A stretch of DNA of 64,000 nt from Paenibacillus faecis (lineage in GTDB: Bacteria; Bacillota; Bacilli; Paenibacillales; Paenibacillaceae). The stretch lies in assembly GCF_008084145.1 (NCBI RefSeq), contig NZ_VSDO01000002.1:1116001-1180000 (forward strand), read 5' to 3'. The notes under the pieces were generated by a model. It saw only the letters and a program-made list of their open reading frames with translations, had not been told where the DNA came from and did not search any database. Shown piece by piece: positions 27,406 to 34,362 of this stretch. The position numbers and the translations under genes are program-made. The first letter of the stretch is position 1. Each line of letters opens with the position of its first letter.

Positions 27406-27422
27406 TGTAAGTATTTCTAACA
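27406..27422 (+). promoter_or_regulatory. GlnR/TnrA operator, upstream site
   Basis: TGTAAGTATTTCTAACA is an exact match to the TGTNA-N7-TNACA consensus for GlnR and TnrA. It ends 6 bases before the -35 element of the glnRA promoter. Its centre is 29 bases from the centre of the second site. Confidence 0.85.
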
Positions 27423-27428
27423 TACCTA

Positions 27429-27457
27429 TTGACATGTTAGGATAGTTGACATAGAAT
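27429..27457 (+). promoter_or_regulatory. glnRA sigma-A promoter
   Basis: Perfect -35 TTGACA (27429-27434), a 17-base spacer and -10 TAGAAT (27452-27457). The spacer is filled exactly by the second GlnR site, so bound GlnR should block RNA polymerase. The start codon of glnR is 36 bases downstream. Confidence 0.85.
27435..27451 (+). promoter_or_regulatory. GlnR/TnrA operator between -35 and -10
   Basis: TGTTAGGATAGTTGACA is an exact TGTNA-N7-TNACA match occupying the promoter spacer. With the upstream site it gives the two-operator arrangement known from Bacillus glnRA, where GlnR represses under nitrogen excess. Confidence 0.88.
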
Positions 27458-27492
27458 AGAGCCATGATTAATTTACTGGAAGGTTGAGAGCG

Positions 27493-27903
27493 ATGAGTGA
27501 CGAAATTCGCAGAAACATGGCCTTGTTTCCGATCGGTATCGTTATGAAGCTAACGGATTTAACGGCTAGGCAAATTCGTTATTACGAACAGCATCAACTG
27601 ATCGTGCCCGCCCGGACATCAGGGAATCAACGGTTATTCTCCTTCAATGACGTCGAGCGGTTGCTTGAGATCAAAGGCTTGATCGACAAAGGCGTCAACA
27701 TTGCCGGGATCAAGCAGGTCATGAATCCGATGAACAAGGATTCCGGTGAAGCAACGATCATCACGAAGGATACGGAAGAGAAGCGAAAGGAAATGACGGA
27801 TTCACAGCTTTATCGTATGTTGAAACAGCAGCTCATCACAGGGAAAAGACCGGGTCAGGTTTCTTTGATCCAAGGGGAGCTGTCCCGCTTTTTCAAAATA
27901 TAA
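27493..27903 (+). CDS. glnR: Nitrogen regulator GlnR, MerR family
   Basis: DNA-binding repressor of glutamine synthetase and other nitrogen genes when glutamine is plentiful. 136 residues with an N-terminal winged helix-turn-helix of MerR type (LTARQIRYYEQHQLI) and the C-terminal tail (LYRMLKQQLITGKRPGQVSLIQGELSRFF) that in Bacillus senses feedback-inhibited glutamine synthetase. The ATG at 27493 follows AAGGTTGAGAG; a TTG at 27484 is inside that site. Two operators sit in its own promoter, so it is autoregulated with glnA 18 bases downstream. Confidence 0.95.
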   Translation: MSDEIRRNMALFPIGIVMKLTDLTARQIRYYEQHQLIVPARTSGNQRLFSFNDVERLLEIKGLIDKGVNIAGIKQVMNPMNKDSGEATIITKDTEEKRKEMTDSQLYRMLKQQLITGKRPGQVSLIQGELSRFFKI

Positions 27904-27921
27904 ACGTAGGGAGAGGTTATC

Positions 27922-29250
27922 TTGAGTTACTCAAAAGAAGACATTTTACGCATTGCCAAAGAAGAAAATGTTCGTTTTATCCGATTGCAATTTACCGACC
28001 TGTTGGGAACGATCAAGAACGTGGAAATTCCCGTCAGCCAATTGGAGAAGGCGCTTGATAACAAGATGATGTTCGACGGTTCGTCCATCGAAGGCTATGT
28101 GCGGATTGAAGAATCGGACATGTATCTCTTCCCTGACCTGGATACTTGGGTTATCTTCCCGTGGGTTGCCGAAGATCGCGTAGCCCGTTTGATTTGCGAT
28201 GTATACATGCCTGACGGCACGCCGTTCGCCGGGGATCCTCGCGGCATTCTGAAGCGCGTGCTGAAGGAAGCCGAAGAGATGGGGTATACGTCGATGAACG
28301 TCGGCCCGGAACCGGAGTTCTTCCTGTTCAAAACCGACGAGAAGGGCAATCCAACGATGGAATTGAACGACCAAGGCGGTTATTTCGATTTGGCCCCTAC
28401 GGATCTCGGGGAGAACTGCCGCCGCGAAATCGTTTTGACGCTGGAGGAAATGGGCTTTGAAATCGAAGCCTCTCACCATGAGGTGGCCCCGGGGCAGCAC
28501 GAAATCGACTTTAAATATGCCGACGCCATCAAGGCGGCGGACCAAATTCAAACCTTTAAGCTCGTCGTCAAGACGATTGCGCGTCAGCATGGCCTGCATG
28601 CGACCTTTATGCCGAAGCCGTTATTCGGCGTGAACGGTTCCGGGATGCACTGTCACCAATCCTTGTTCAGAGGCGATGTCAATGCTTTCTACGACGAGAG
28701 CGATACGCTCGGCCTGAGCAAAGAAGCCCGTCATTACATGGCCGGGATCTTGAAGCATGCCCGCGCTTTTGCCGCCGTCACGAATCCGACCGTGAACTCG
28801 TATAAACGTCTGGTTCCGGGCTATGAAGCGCCGTGCTATGTGGCTTGGTCTTCCAGCAACCGCAGTCCGATGATCCGGATTCCGGCATCCCGCGGCCTCA
28901 GCACCCGTGTCGAAGTGCGGAACCCGGACCCTGCCGCTAACCCGTATCTGGCGCTGGCCGTTATGTTGAAGGCCGGTCTCGACGGCATCAAGAACGAACT
29001 GCCGCTCGTGGATCCGGTAGACCGGAACATCTATGTGATGTCCGAAGAAGAGCGCGTGGAAGAAGGCATTCCAAGCCTGCCGTCCGACTTGAAGGAAGCG
29101 CTCGGCGAATTGATTCGCAGCGAGATCATTACCGAGGCGCTCGGCGACCATGCCTTGACTCATTTCTATGAACTGAAAGAAATCGAGTGGGACATGTTCC
29201 GCACGCAAGTCCATCAATGGGAACGCGATCAGTACATGACATTATATTAA
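27922..29250 (+). CDS. glnA: Glutamine synthetase type I (GSI-alpha)
   Basis: Makes glutamine from glutamate, ammonia and ATP; a dodecamer in the cytoplasm. 442 residues, the short alpha type without the adenylylation insert and Tyr motif of enteric GSI-beta. Seen: [17 protein letters not shown] (N-terminal active-site loop), GPEPEFFLF (metal ligands), [11 protein letters not shown] (ATP/metal) and [13 protein letters not shown] (substrate Arg). TTG 27922 is the likely start, with GGGAGAGG upstream. It forms an operon with glnR and is followed by a terminator. Confidence 0.98.
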   Translation: MSYSKEDILRIAKEENVRFIRLQFTDLLGTIKNVEIPVSQLEKALDNKMMFDGSSIEGYVRIEESDMYLFPDLDTWVIFPWVAEDRVARLICDVYMPDGTPFAGDPRGILKRVLKEAEEMGYTSMNVGPEPEFFLFKTDEKGNPTMELNDQGGYFDLAPTDLGENCRREIVLTLEEMGFEIEASHHEVAPGQHEIDFKYADAIKAADQIQTFKLVVKTIARQHGLHATFMPKPLFGVNGSGMHCHQSLFRGDVNAFYDESDTLGLSKEARHYMAGILKHARAFAAVTNPTVNSYKRLVPGYEAPCYVAWSSSNRSPMIRIPASRGLSTRVEVRNPDPAANPYLALAVMLKAGLDGIKNELPLVDPVDRNIYVMSEEERVEEGIPSLPSDLKEALGELIRSEIITEALGDHALTHFYELKEIEWDMFRTQVHQWERDQYMTLY

Positions 29251-29255
29251 TCGAG

Positions 29256-29292
29256 GAATCCCTTGGGGCCGTAGGCTTCAGGGGATTTTTTG
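29256..29292 (+). terminator. Terminator of glnRA
   Basis: AATCCC and GGGATT arms around a GC-rich middle, followed by six T residues, 6 bases after the glnA stop. Confidence 0.82.
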
Positions 29293-29428
29293 TTAGGGAG
29301 CATTTGGCGGGGAGACGGTAAGGATTAGGGGTTGCCCCTATTTTGCCCCCCGTTCAGCCACACCCGTAAGCCAGCCGGACTTTGCATTTTTGTAGCCCGT
29401 AATAAAAACATCAGCATACATATAAATC

Positions 29429-29668
29429 TAGTGCCCTCATCAGATAACCTTGGTAACATAGAATTCCTGCATATCTGCATGTTTTTTTCTTGTTCGGAAC
29501 ATAAATTTAAAAATTCCTGCGATTCTGCAGGTATTTTGAACGAAACCGGCTCGTTTCTCTAAAATCGCTAGAAAAACATGCAGATTCGCATCTTTTTTCG
29601 CATTCCCTCGGGTATCGGCCATAAATACCTGCAGATTTGCATCTTTTTTAAGTTGGAAGGGGTGGAAT
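29429..29668 (-). repeat. Dispersed repeat, copy B (inverted)
   Basis: Reverse-complement copy of the element at 15052 and 59775. Core 12-mers lie at 29468, 29518, 29579 and 29630, giving spacings of 50, 61 and 51: copy A and C read backwards. The outer edge has GTGCCCTCATCAGATAACC, the counterpart of the right end of copy A. Short open frames inside it are repeat-derived and are not called as genes. Confidence 0.85.
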
Positions 29669-29933
29669 GTTCACTAGGCAGGGGAGTGTACTGGATTTAC
29701 TTATAGGCAGCTGATGTTAACGTCGTCGTCGTGTACTCGTTACTTCGAACGTAGGAGTTGTTTGAATACAACGTAATCCGTCCGCGTGCTAAACGGTTCC
29801 TTGTTGTTATTTTGTTTATTAATTGCTTATTTGGCGGACCAGATATGACGGGGGTTATCTCGCATCGTATTTAACTTCGCGACTGATGAAAATCAAGCTT
29901 TTGGGCATGCTAACGCCAAGGAGCTGATGCGAT
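29669..29933. other. Intergenic stretch with no recognised feature
   Basis: About 265 bases between repeat copy B and a possible small reading frame. I see no terminator, tRNA, riboswitch or open frame with a ribosome site here. The base composition is more AT-rich than the flanking genes. Confidence 0.5.
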
Positions 29934-30050
29934 ATGGTGTTCGCTTTGAAAAAATACCACCGGCGCAGACTTTGGCTGAAAAAGATCTGGCGGGAAGAAC
30001 GTTCCGGCATGAAGCGGTATTTACCGCAAGACGATTTGACGACGGTCTAA
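29934..30050 (+). CDS. Possible small basic protein, 38 residues
   Basis: ATG 29934 is preceded by AAGGAG with a 10-base gap and opens a 38-codon frame with an Arg/Lys/Trp-rich first half (KKYHRRRLWLKKIW) and an acidic end (PQDDLTTV). Third-position bases are GC-rich, as in the neighbouring genes. I recognise no family. It ends just before the shared hairpin with lexA. An overlapping frame from ATG 29927 (45 codons) has a poorer ribosome-site distance. Confidence 0.35.
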   Translation: MVFALKKYHRRRLWLKKIWREERSGMKRYLPQDDLTTV

Positions 30051-30061
30051 CCAGCCAACAC

Positions 30062-30091
30062 TAAAAAAGGCTCCCCGGCTAAGGGAGCCTC
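30062..30091 (-). terminator. Terminator of lexA
   Basis: AGGCTCC and GGAGCCT arms with a T run on the minus strand (six A on the plus strand). It lies 24 bases past the lexA stop; on the plus strand it may also end the small frame at 29934. Confidence 0.82.
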
Positions 30092-30114
30092 TTCATCATA
30101 CCATCTAGAATAAA

Positions 30115-30741
30115 TTAGTGCAGGTCGCGGAATAATCCGACGACTTTGCCGAGAATAACCACATTCTTGAGCCGGATTGGTTCCATCGTCGAATTCTCGG
30201 GTTGTAGGCGGATATGGTCTCTCTCTTTGTAGAAAGTCTTCACCGTCGCCTCGTCATCTTCCGTCATCGCCACGACAATATCGCCGTTGTTGGCCGTCTG
30301 CTGCTTACGAACGATCACATAATCCCCGTTGTGAATCCCCGCCTCAATCATACTGTCTCCGACGACGGAAAGCATGAAGATTTCACCGTCCGAGGAGTAT
30401 TGCTGAGGTAACGGGAAGTAATCTTCAATATTCTCGGTTGCCGTAATCGGCATGCCGGCGGTAACCTTGCCGACAACCGGAACCCGGGTCACGCTGTGGG
30501 CGAACATACCGAGCGAATCGGATTCTTCTTGTCCCAGCAGCTCGATGGCCCGCGGTTTGGTGGGATCCCGGCGGATAAATCCCTTCTTCTCCAAACGGTC
30601 CAGATGCCCGTGTACGGTAGAGCTGGAGGCAAGTCCGACCGCTTCGCCGATCTCGCGTACCGAAGGAGGGTAACCCTTCATTCGAACTTCGTTGCGTATA
30701 AATTCCAAAATAGCCTGTTGTCGGCTGGAAACCTTGGACAT
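30115..30741 (-). CDS. lexA: SOS repressor LexA
   Basis: Represses DNA-damage genes until RecA filaments trigger its self-cleavage. 208 residues. N-terminal winged helix ([26 protein letters not shown]), then the cleavage region around AGMP and a C-terminal peptidase domain with the catalytic Ser in GDSMIEAGI and the Lys in DEATVKTFY. The start at 30741 is set by alignment with B. subtilis LexA; two ATGs at 30753 and 30759 lie upstream in frame. It is divergent from yneA, and two LexA-type sites overlap its own promoter, so it is autoregulated. Confidence 0.97.
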   Translation of the reverse strand: MSKVSSRQQAILEFIRNEVRMKGYPPSVREIGEAVGLASSSTVHGHLDRLEKKGFIRRDPTKPRAIELLGQEESDSLGMFAHSVTRVPVVGKVTAGMPITATENIEDYFPLPQQYSSDGEIFMLSVVGDSMIEAGIHNGDYVIVRKQQTANNGDIVVAMTEDDEATVKTFYKERDHIRLQPENSTMEPIRLKNVVILGKVVGLFRDLH

Positions 30742-30776
30742 AACGATCATCAACCCCATTAGTAACGTTTGGAAAA

Positions 30777-30815
30777 ATTATAACATAGAACTACCGTTCG
30801 TACAAACATAAGTTC
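30777..30815 (-). promoter_or_regulatory. lexA promoter with two overlapping LexA boxes
   Basis: On the minus strand, -35 TTGTAC (30800-30805), a 17-base spacer and -10 TATAAT (30777-30782). LexA box 1, GAACTACCGTTC (30788-30799), fits the GAAC-N4-GTTC consensus exactly and fills the spacer. Box 2, AAACATAAGTTC (30804-30815), has one mismatch and overlaps the -35. Confidence 0.85.
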
Positions 30816-30835
30816 TAAAGATGTCTATTAAATAC

Positions 30836-30913
30836 GAACAATTGTTCTAAAAAACTATTGAATCAAACAAGTGTTCGTGTTATATTGATATCAGAAAACA
30901 AGAACATTTGTTT
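30836..30913 (+). promoter_or_regulatory. yneA promoter with three LexA boxes
   Basis: Plus-strand -35 TTGAAT (30858-30863), a 17-base spacer and -10 TATATT (30881-30886). Box 3, GAACAATTGTTC (30836-30847), is exact and lies upstream of the -35. Box 4, AAACAAGTGTTC (30865-30876), has one mismatch and fills the spacer. Box 5, GAACATTTGTTT (30902-30913), has one mismatch and lies just before the ribosome site. Confidence 0.82.
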
Positions 30914-30926
30914 GGGAGTGATCGAT

Positions 30927-31286
30927 ATGCCAAGATATACTACATACCAAAGTATTTATAATAAGCCGGTTCCCCGCTCTTGGAGGGATGCCTTCGGTTT
31001 TTCTTCGGTGGAATGGACCCGGCGCATGATGAAGATTGTGTTTCTACTGATTTTGTTGACGATGACCGGTACGGGAGTGGTTTCCGCTTTTGCCGCTGCC
31101 AAAGACGGGGATTCTCATGTCAAGGAAACCGTCATTGTTACGCCGGGAGACACGCTATGGGAGATTGCGGTTGCTCATAAGCCGCGGGGGAAGGATACTC
31201 GTGTGTATGTAGAGGCTATTAAGCGGGCGAACGGATTAGCCGTGAGCGATATTCATCCTGGGGACATGCTCGTTATCCCGGATTGA
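30927..31286 (+). CDS. yneA: YneA-like SOS cell-division suppressor with LysM domain
   Basis: Membrane-anchored inhibitor that delays septation during the SOS response. 119 residues: basic N-terminus, one membrane segment about 38-55, then an extracellular LysM domain with VTPGDTLWEIA and IHPGDMLVIP. The N-terminal region (about 35 residues before the membrane segment) is longer than in B. subtilis YneA. The ATG at 30927 follows GGGAGTGATC. Divergent from lexA and under LexA boxes, the expected arrangement. A terminator follows about 100 bases later. Confidence 0.9.
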   Translation: MPRYTTYQSIYNKPVPRSWRDAFGFSSVEWTRRMMKIVFLLILLTMTGTGVVSAFAAAKDGDSHVKETVIVTPGDTLWEIAVAHKPRGKDTRVYVEAIKRANGLAVSDIHPGDMLVIPD

Positions 31287-31382
31287 TTCCGATAGGCGTG
31301 GCTTGTTTAACGGCTTTCTAACCTTGTTTATATATAAGTCCTGTTTTGGTGACTATAGATGACTATATATATGAAGAAACTG

Positions 31383-31425
31383 AAAGAGCTTGGATTAAGG
31401 GCCGCCGCCTTGACAAGCTCTTTTT
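31383..31425 (+). terminator. Terminator of yneA
   Basis: AAAGAGCTT and AAGCTCTTT arms around a 23-base loop, then more T residues. Confidence 0.75.
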
Positions 31426-31486
31426 CTCATGTCAAAGTAAGAATTGTTGCCTTAAGAATAAGGATGACCAGACAGGAGGAAATAAA

Positions 31487-31660
31487 GTGGATATAGATAC
31501 ATTGGTAAAGCGAATCAATGAATTGGCCCGCAAAAACAAGACGGAAGGTCTGACGGAGGATGAAAAGCTGGAACGGGCACAGCTCCGGGAAACTTATTTG
31601 CAGAACATCCGGAACAATTTCCGCCAACAGCTGGAATCGATTGAAATCGTGGATAAATAA
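31487..31660 (+). CDS. DUF896 family protein, YnzC-like
   Basis: A 57-residue, highly charged helical protein of the UPF0291/DUF896 family; B. subtilis YnzC lies in the same lexA-yneA neighbourhood. The family hallmark segments KRINELARK and LTEDEKLERAQLRETYL are present. I start at GTG 31487, with AGGAGG 7 bases upstream. Its function is unknown; the B. subtilis gene is part of the SOS operon, but here a terminator separates it from yneA. Confidence 0.88.
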   Translation: MDIDTLVKRINELARKNKTEGLTEDEKLERAQLRETYLQNIRNNFRQQLESIEIVDK

Positions 31661-31712
31661 TGCCGGCCGCAAGGCCTGGCTTACATAAACAATAGGTGTA
31701 GGAGGAAAGTTC

Positions 31713-32246
31713 ATGGCTTCATTTGACAGGAAGGTTGAACGCAATCGGGTTCGTATGAACAAGAAAGGGAAGGGGCCTAGCCGGATCGGCGGCGGAGGGC
31801 AGGATCCCCGGTATTCGTTAGGGCCCAAAGGGGAAGGCGAGGTGTTTAGAGGAAGAAATATCCTGCTTCCGGGAGTTCTGGTTTTGCTGGCTCTCCTTTA
31901 TGCGGTCGTGGGGCTGATCGGCAACGCTTCGGAAGTCAACTCGATGTTGTTCTGGGTCACCATTGTTCTTTATCTGATCTTGGCGTTGACGATTTTTCTC
32001 AGAAAGCCTTATTTGCGGATTCATAAAGGCTGGCTGTATACGTCCAAATTCAACAGAGACCGCGCGTTGGAAGCTAACAACATCAGTAAAATTAAGGTGG
32101 GCCGCGGGAAAATCACGATTATCCCGAAAAGCAAAGACGTCAATTGGGTGTTTTACCGTATGCGCAACCGTTTTGATACAGAGGCGATGGGGGAACGTTT
32201 GGAGCAGTATGCCAAACTGCATCATGTGTCCTTTGAGAAGGAATAG
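31713..32246 (+). CDS. Hypothetical two-helix membrane protein
   Basis: 177 residues that I do not recognise. The first 45 are basic and Gly-rich (KKGKGPSRIGGGG). Two hydrophobic segments at about 50-70 and 78-96 follow, then a soluble C-terminal domain that looks like a small PH-like or DUF-type membrane-side domain (YLRIHKGWLYTSKFNRDRAL and a repeating beta pattern), which is a guess. The ATG at 31713 follows AGGAGG. It stands between the DUF896 gene and a HAD hydrolase gene, all on one strand. Confidence 0.65.
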   Translation: MASFDRKVERNRVRMNKKGKGPSRIGGGGQDPRYSLGPKGEGEVFRGRNILLPGVLVLLALLYAVVGLIGNASEVNSMLFWVTIVLYLILALTIFLRKPYLRIHKGWLYTSKFNRDRALEANNISKIKVGRGKITIIPKSKDVNWVFYRMRNRFDTEAMGERLEQYAKLHHVSFEKE

Positions 32247-32306
32247 GGGATAGCGTAGATAAATATAACATCGGTTTTTCACAATTTTGGGGGAGCGTGT
32301 GAAGAT

Positions 32307-33101
32307 ATGTCCATTAAAGCGGTATGTTTTGATTTGGATGACACCTTGTTGTGGGATGAGCGCAGTATTAAAGAAGCGTTTGAAGCGACCTGCCTAAAAG
32401 CGGGTGAAGCGGCGGGGATTGATCCCGAAGCCCTGGAGGAATCGGTCCGCAAGGAAGCCAGAGCATTGTACGAATCCTATGAAACCTTTCCGTTCACCAA
32501 AATGATCGGGATCAATCCGTTTGAGGGATTGTGGGCGACCTTCTCGGCGGGGGAGCAGCCGGAATTCCGCCAGCTGGAACAACTCGCTCCCGTCTACCAA
32601 AAGGAGTCCTGGCGCCGCGGCCTAAAGGGGCTCGGTGTGGAGAACGAGGCGCTCGCCGGGGAATTGGCCGCGCAGTTCGGCAAGGAACGACGTTCCCGCC
32701 CTCATGTGTATGAAGAGACCTTCCGCATTCTCGACGAATTGAAGGGCAAGGTGAAACTGCTTCTGCTAACCAACGGTTGTCCTGCCCTTCAGCAGGAAAA
32801 GCTTGACGGTGTGCCGGAACTGTCGCCTTACTTTGATGAAGTTATCATTTCCGGATCCTTCGGGAAAGGAAAGCCCGATCCGGCGATTTTCCGCCACGCC
32901 CTGGAACTGCTGGGCGTGGAGCCGCAGGAAAGCTTGATGGTCGGCGACAAACTGACGACCGACATCTGCGGCGGACTGAGCGTGGGGATGGTCACGGTTT
33001 GGGTGAACCGGCATGGACGCAGCCGGACCGACGAAATTGTGCCGGACTACGAAATTAAACATTTGGCGGAACTGCATGACATCATCGCGAAATACGCTTG
33101 A
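32307..33101 (+). CDS. HAD-superfamily hydrolase, YsaA-like
   Basis: 264-residue cytoplasmic phosphatase or related hydrolase. HAD motif I DLDDTLL at the N-terminus (nucleophile Asp), motif II LLTNGC, motif III Lys in GKPDPAIF, motif IV MVGDKLTTDI. An alpha-helical cap lies between motifs I and II, so subfamily I with a C1 cap. No substrate can be named. It starts at ATG 32307 with GGGGGAG upstream and overlaps the reading frame region before the lipoprotein gene. Confidence 0.88.
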   Translation: MSIKAVCFDLDDTLLWDERSIKEAFEATCLKAGEAAGIDPEALEESVRKEARALYESYETFPFTKMIGINPFEGLWATFSAGEQPEFRQLEQLAPVYQKESWRRGLKGLGVENEALAGELAAQFGKERRSRPHVYEETFRILDELKGKVKLLLLTNGCPALQQEKLDGVPELSPYFDEVIISGSFGKGKPDPAIFRHALELLGVEPQESLMVGDKLTTDICGGLSVGMVTVWVNRHGRSRTDEIVPDYEIKHLAELHDIIAKYA

Positions 33102-33139
33102 GGTTTTTGAAAAGAATCGAGTGTAGGGAGGAAAGCGCC

Positions 33140-33562
33140 ATGAACAAAAGGAATGGTGTTTGGATCATCACTTTGACCCTGCTGTTTGCGGTGTTATTAA
33201 GCGGATGCGGCAAGTCGAAGGGGACGGACCATCATGCGGCGGCCGATGCCGATGCGCTTGAACCGATTAAAGTGGAGCTTCAGATAAGTCCCGCTGAAGT
33301 GGCCGCAGGGGAGCCGGTCAAGTTCGAAGCCAAGGTCACCCATCAAGGTGAGAACGTGGACGATGCCAAAGAGGTTATGTTTGAATACTGGAAAGACAGC
33401 TCGCCGGAGGATGAACACAACAAGGAAGTCGTTGCCGGCTCGGGCGAAGGGATGTACGTATTGGAGAAGACATTCGAAGAACCGGGTACATACCATGTCA
33501 TTTCCCATGTGACCGCTCGGGATCAGCATTCCATGCCATCGAAGGAATTTACGGTAAAATAG
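33140..33562 (+). CDS. FixH/YtkA-like lipoprotein
   Basis: 140 residues with a signal peptide ending in LLSGC (lipid Cys at about residue 24), a His/Ala-rich spacer (DHHAAADADA), then one Ig-like beta domain of the YtkA/FixH type (AGEPVKFEAKVTHQGENVDDA through GTYHVISHVTARDQHSM). Such domains are often linked to copper or cytochrome oxidase assembly, or to extracytoplasmic binding; no partner is nearby. The ATG at 33140 follows GGGAGGAAAG. Confidence 0.75.
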   Translation: MNKRNGVWIITLTLLFAVLLSGCGKSKGTDHHAAADADALEPIKVELQISPAEVAAGEPVKFEAKVTHQGENVDDAKEVMFEYWKDSSPEDEHNKEVVAGSGEGMYVLEKTFEEPGTYHVISHVTARDQHSMPSKEFTVK

Positions 33563-33575
33563 TCCGCTATAAAAA

Positions 33576-33608
33576 CAGGCTGCTTCCATGACGGAAGCAG
33601 CCTTGTTT
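33576..33608. terminator. Bidirectional terminator between the lipoprotein gene and mtnD
   Basis: AGGCTGCTTCC and GGAAGCAGCCT form an 11-bp stem with T-rich flanks on both strands, so it can end both converging genes. Confidence 0.88.
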
Positions 33609-33630
33609 GCGTTTTTGTCAAGCGCTCGAC

Positions 33631-34170
33631 TTACTTTTGAAAGGCAGGGTCTTCATAAGGGTGAGCGATCCATCCGTCTTCCTCGACAAAGAGACGGACG
33701 GCCACTACTTTACGTTCATCGGTCAGTGTAAAGAAGTGAGGCGTATTTTCCGGTACGGAAATCAAATCGCCCGGGACCAGATTGACATCAAAGTAACCGG
33801 TCTGCTCGTCTCCCTTGATAATGAACGTACCTGCCCCGGATACGATGGCCCGGATCTCGTCTTCCGAATGAGTATGAATCTGTTCGAATTTGGCCAACAG
33901 CTCTTCGATGTTCGGCGTCGCTTCCGAGAGGGTGATCACATCCCAGGTACGGTAACCACGGCGTGCGGCGAGATCTTGAATTTCGGACTGGTAGGCTTCC
34001 AGGACGGCCGCCTTTTGCTCGTCGGTCAGCGAGAAGTTCTCACGCAGTTCATGAGGGAGTTTTTCGGTATCCCAATGTTCGTAGATTACTTCATATTTGT
34101 TGAGGAAATCACGAACTTTTTCTTCACCGGAAATAATTTCGTTCGTTTTTCTTATTCTTATTTCGGCCAT
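33631..34170 (-). CDS. mtnD: Acireductone dioxygenase MtnD
   Basis: Methionine salvage enzyme: splits the acireductone made from methylthioribose to the 2-keto acid precursor of methionine plus formate (Fe form), or to a dead-end product with CO (Ni form). 179 residues, a cupin with HTHSEDE (two His and Glu ligands) and PENTPHFF with the last His. No other salvage genes are adjacent. It faces metH divergently across about 190 bases. Confidence 0.95.
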   Translation of the reverse strand: MAEIRIRKTNEIISGEEKVRDFLNKYEVIYEHWDTEKLPHELRENFSLTDEQKAAVLEAYQSEIQDLAARRGYRTWDVITLSEATPNIEELLAKFEQIHTHSEDEIRAIVSGAGTFIIKGDEQTGYFDVNLVPGDLISVPENTPHFFTLTDERKVVAVRLFVEEDGWIAHPYEDPAFQK

Positions 34171-34362
34171 AGGATTACCCCGCTTTCTGTTGAGTTTGAT
34201 TGAATTATAGCTGATCGAGCCGCCGTTGTCGACCTTTTCTTTTCATCTAAAAAGCTGGATTGATCAAGGGAGGGCGCGGGTTAGCAATTTTATGATCTCC
34301 CTTTCCTTAGACGCTTTAATCTGATAAACTAAAACTTAACGTTTTACGGGAGGGAACAGATC

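Noticed and set aside
34171-34362. S-box (SAM) riboswitch upstream of metH
   Set aside because: The leader lacks the S-box core and a terminator/antiterminator pair.
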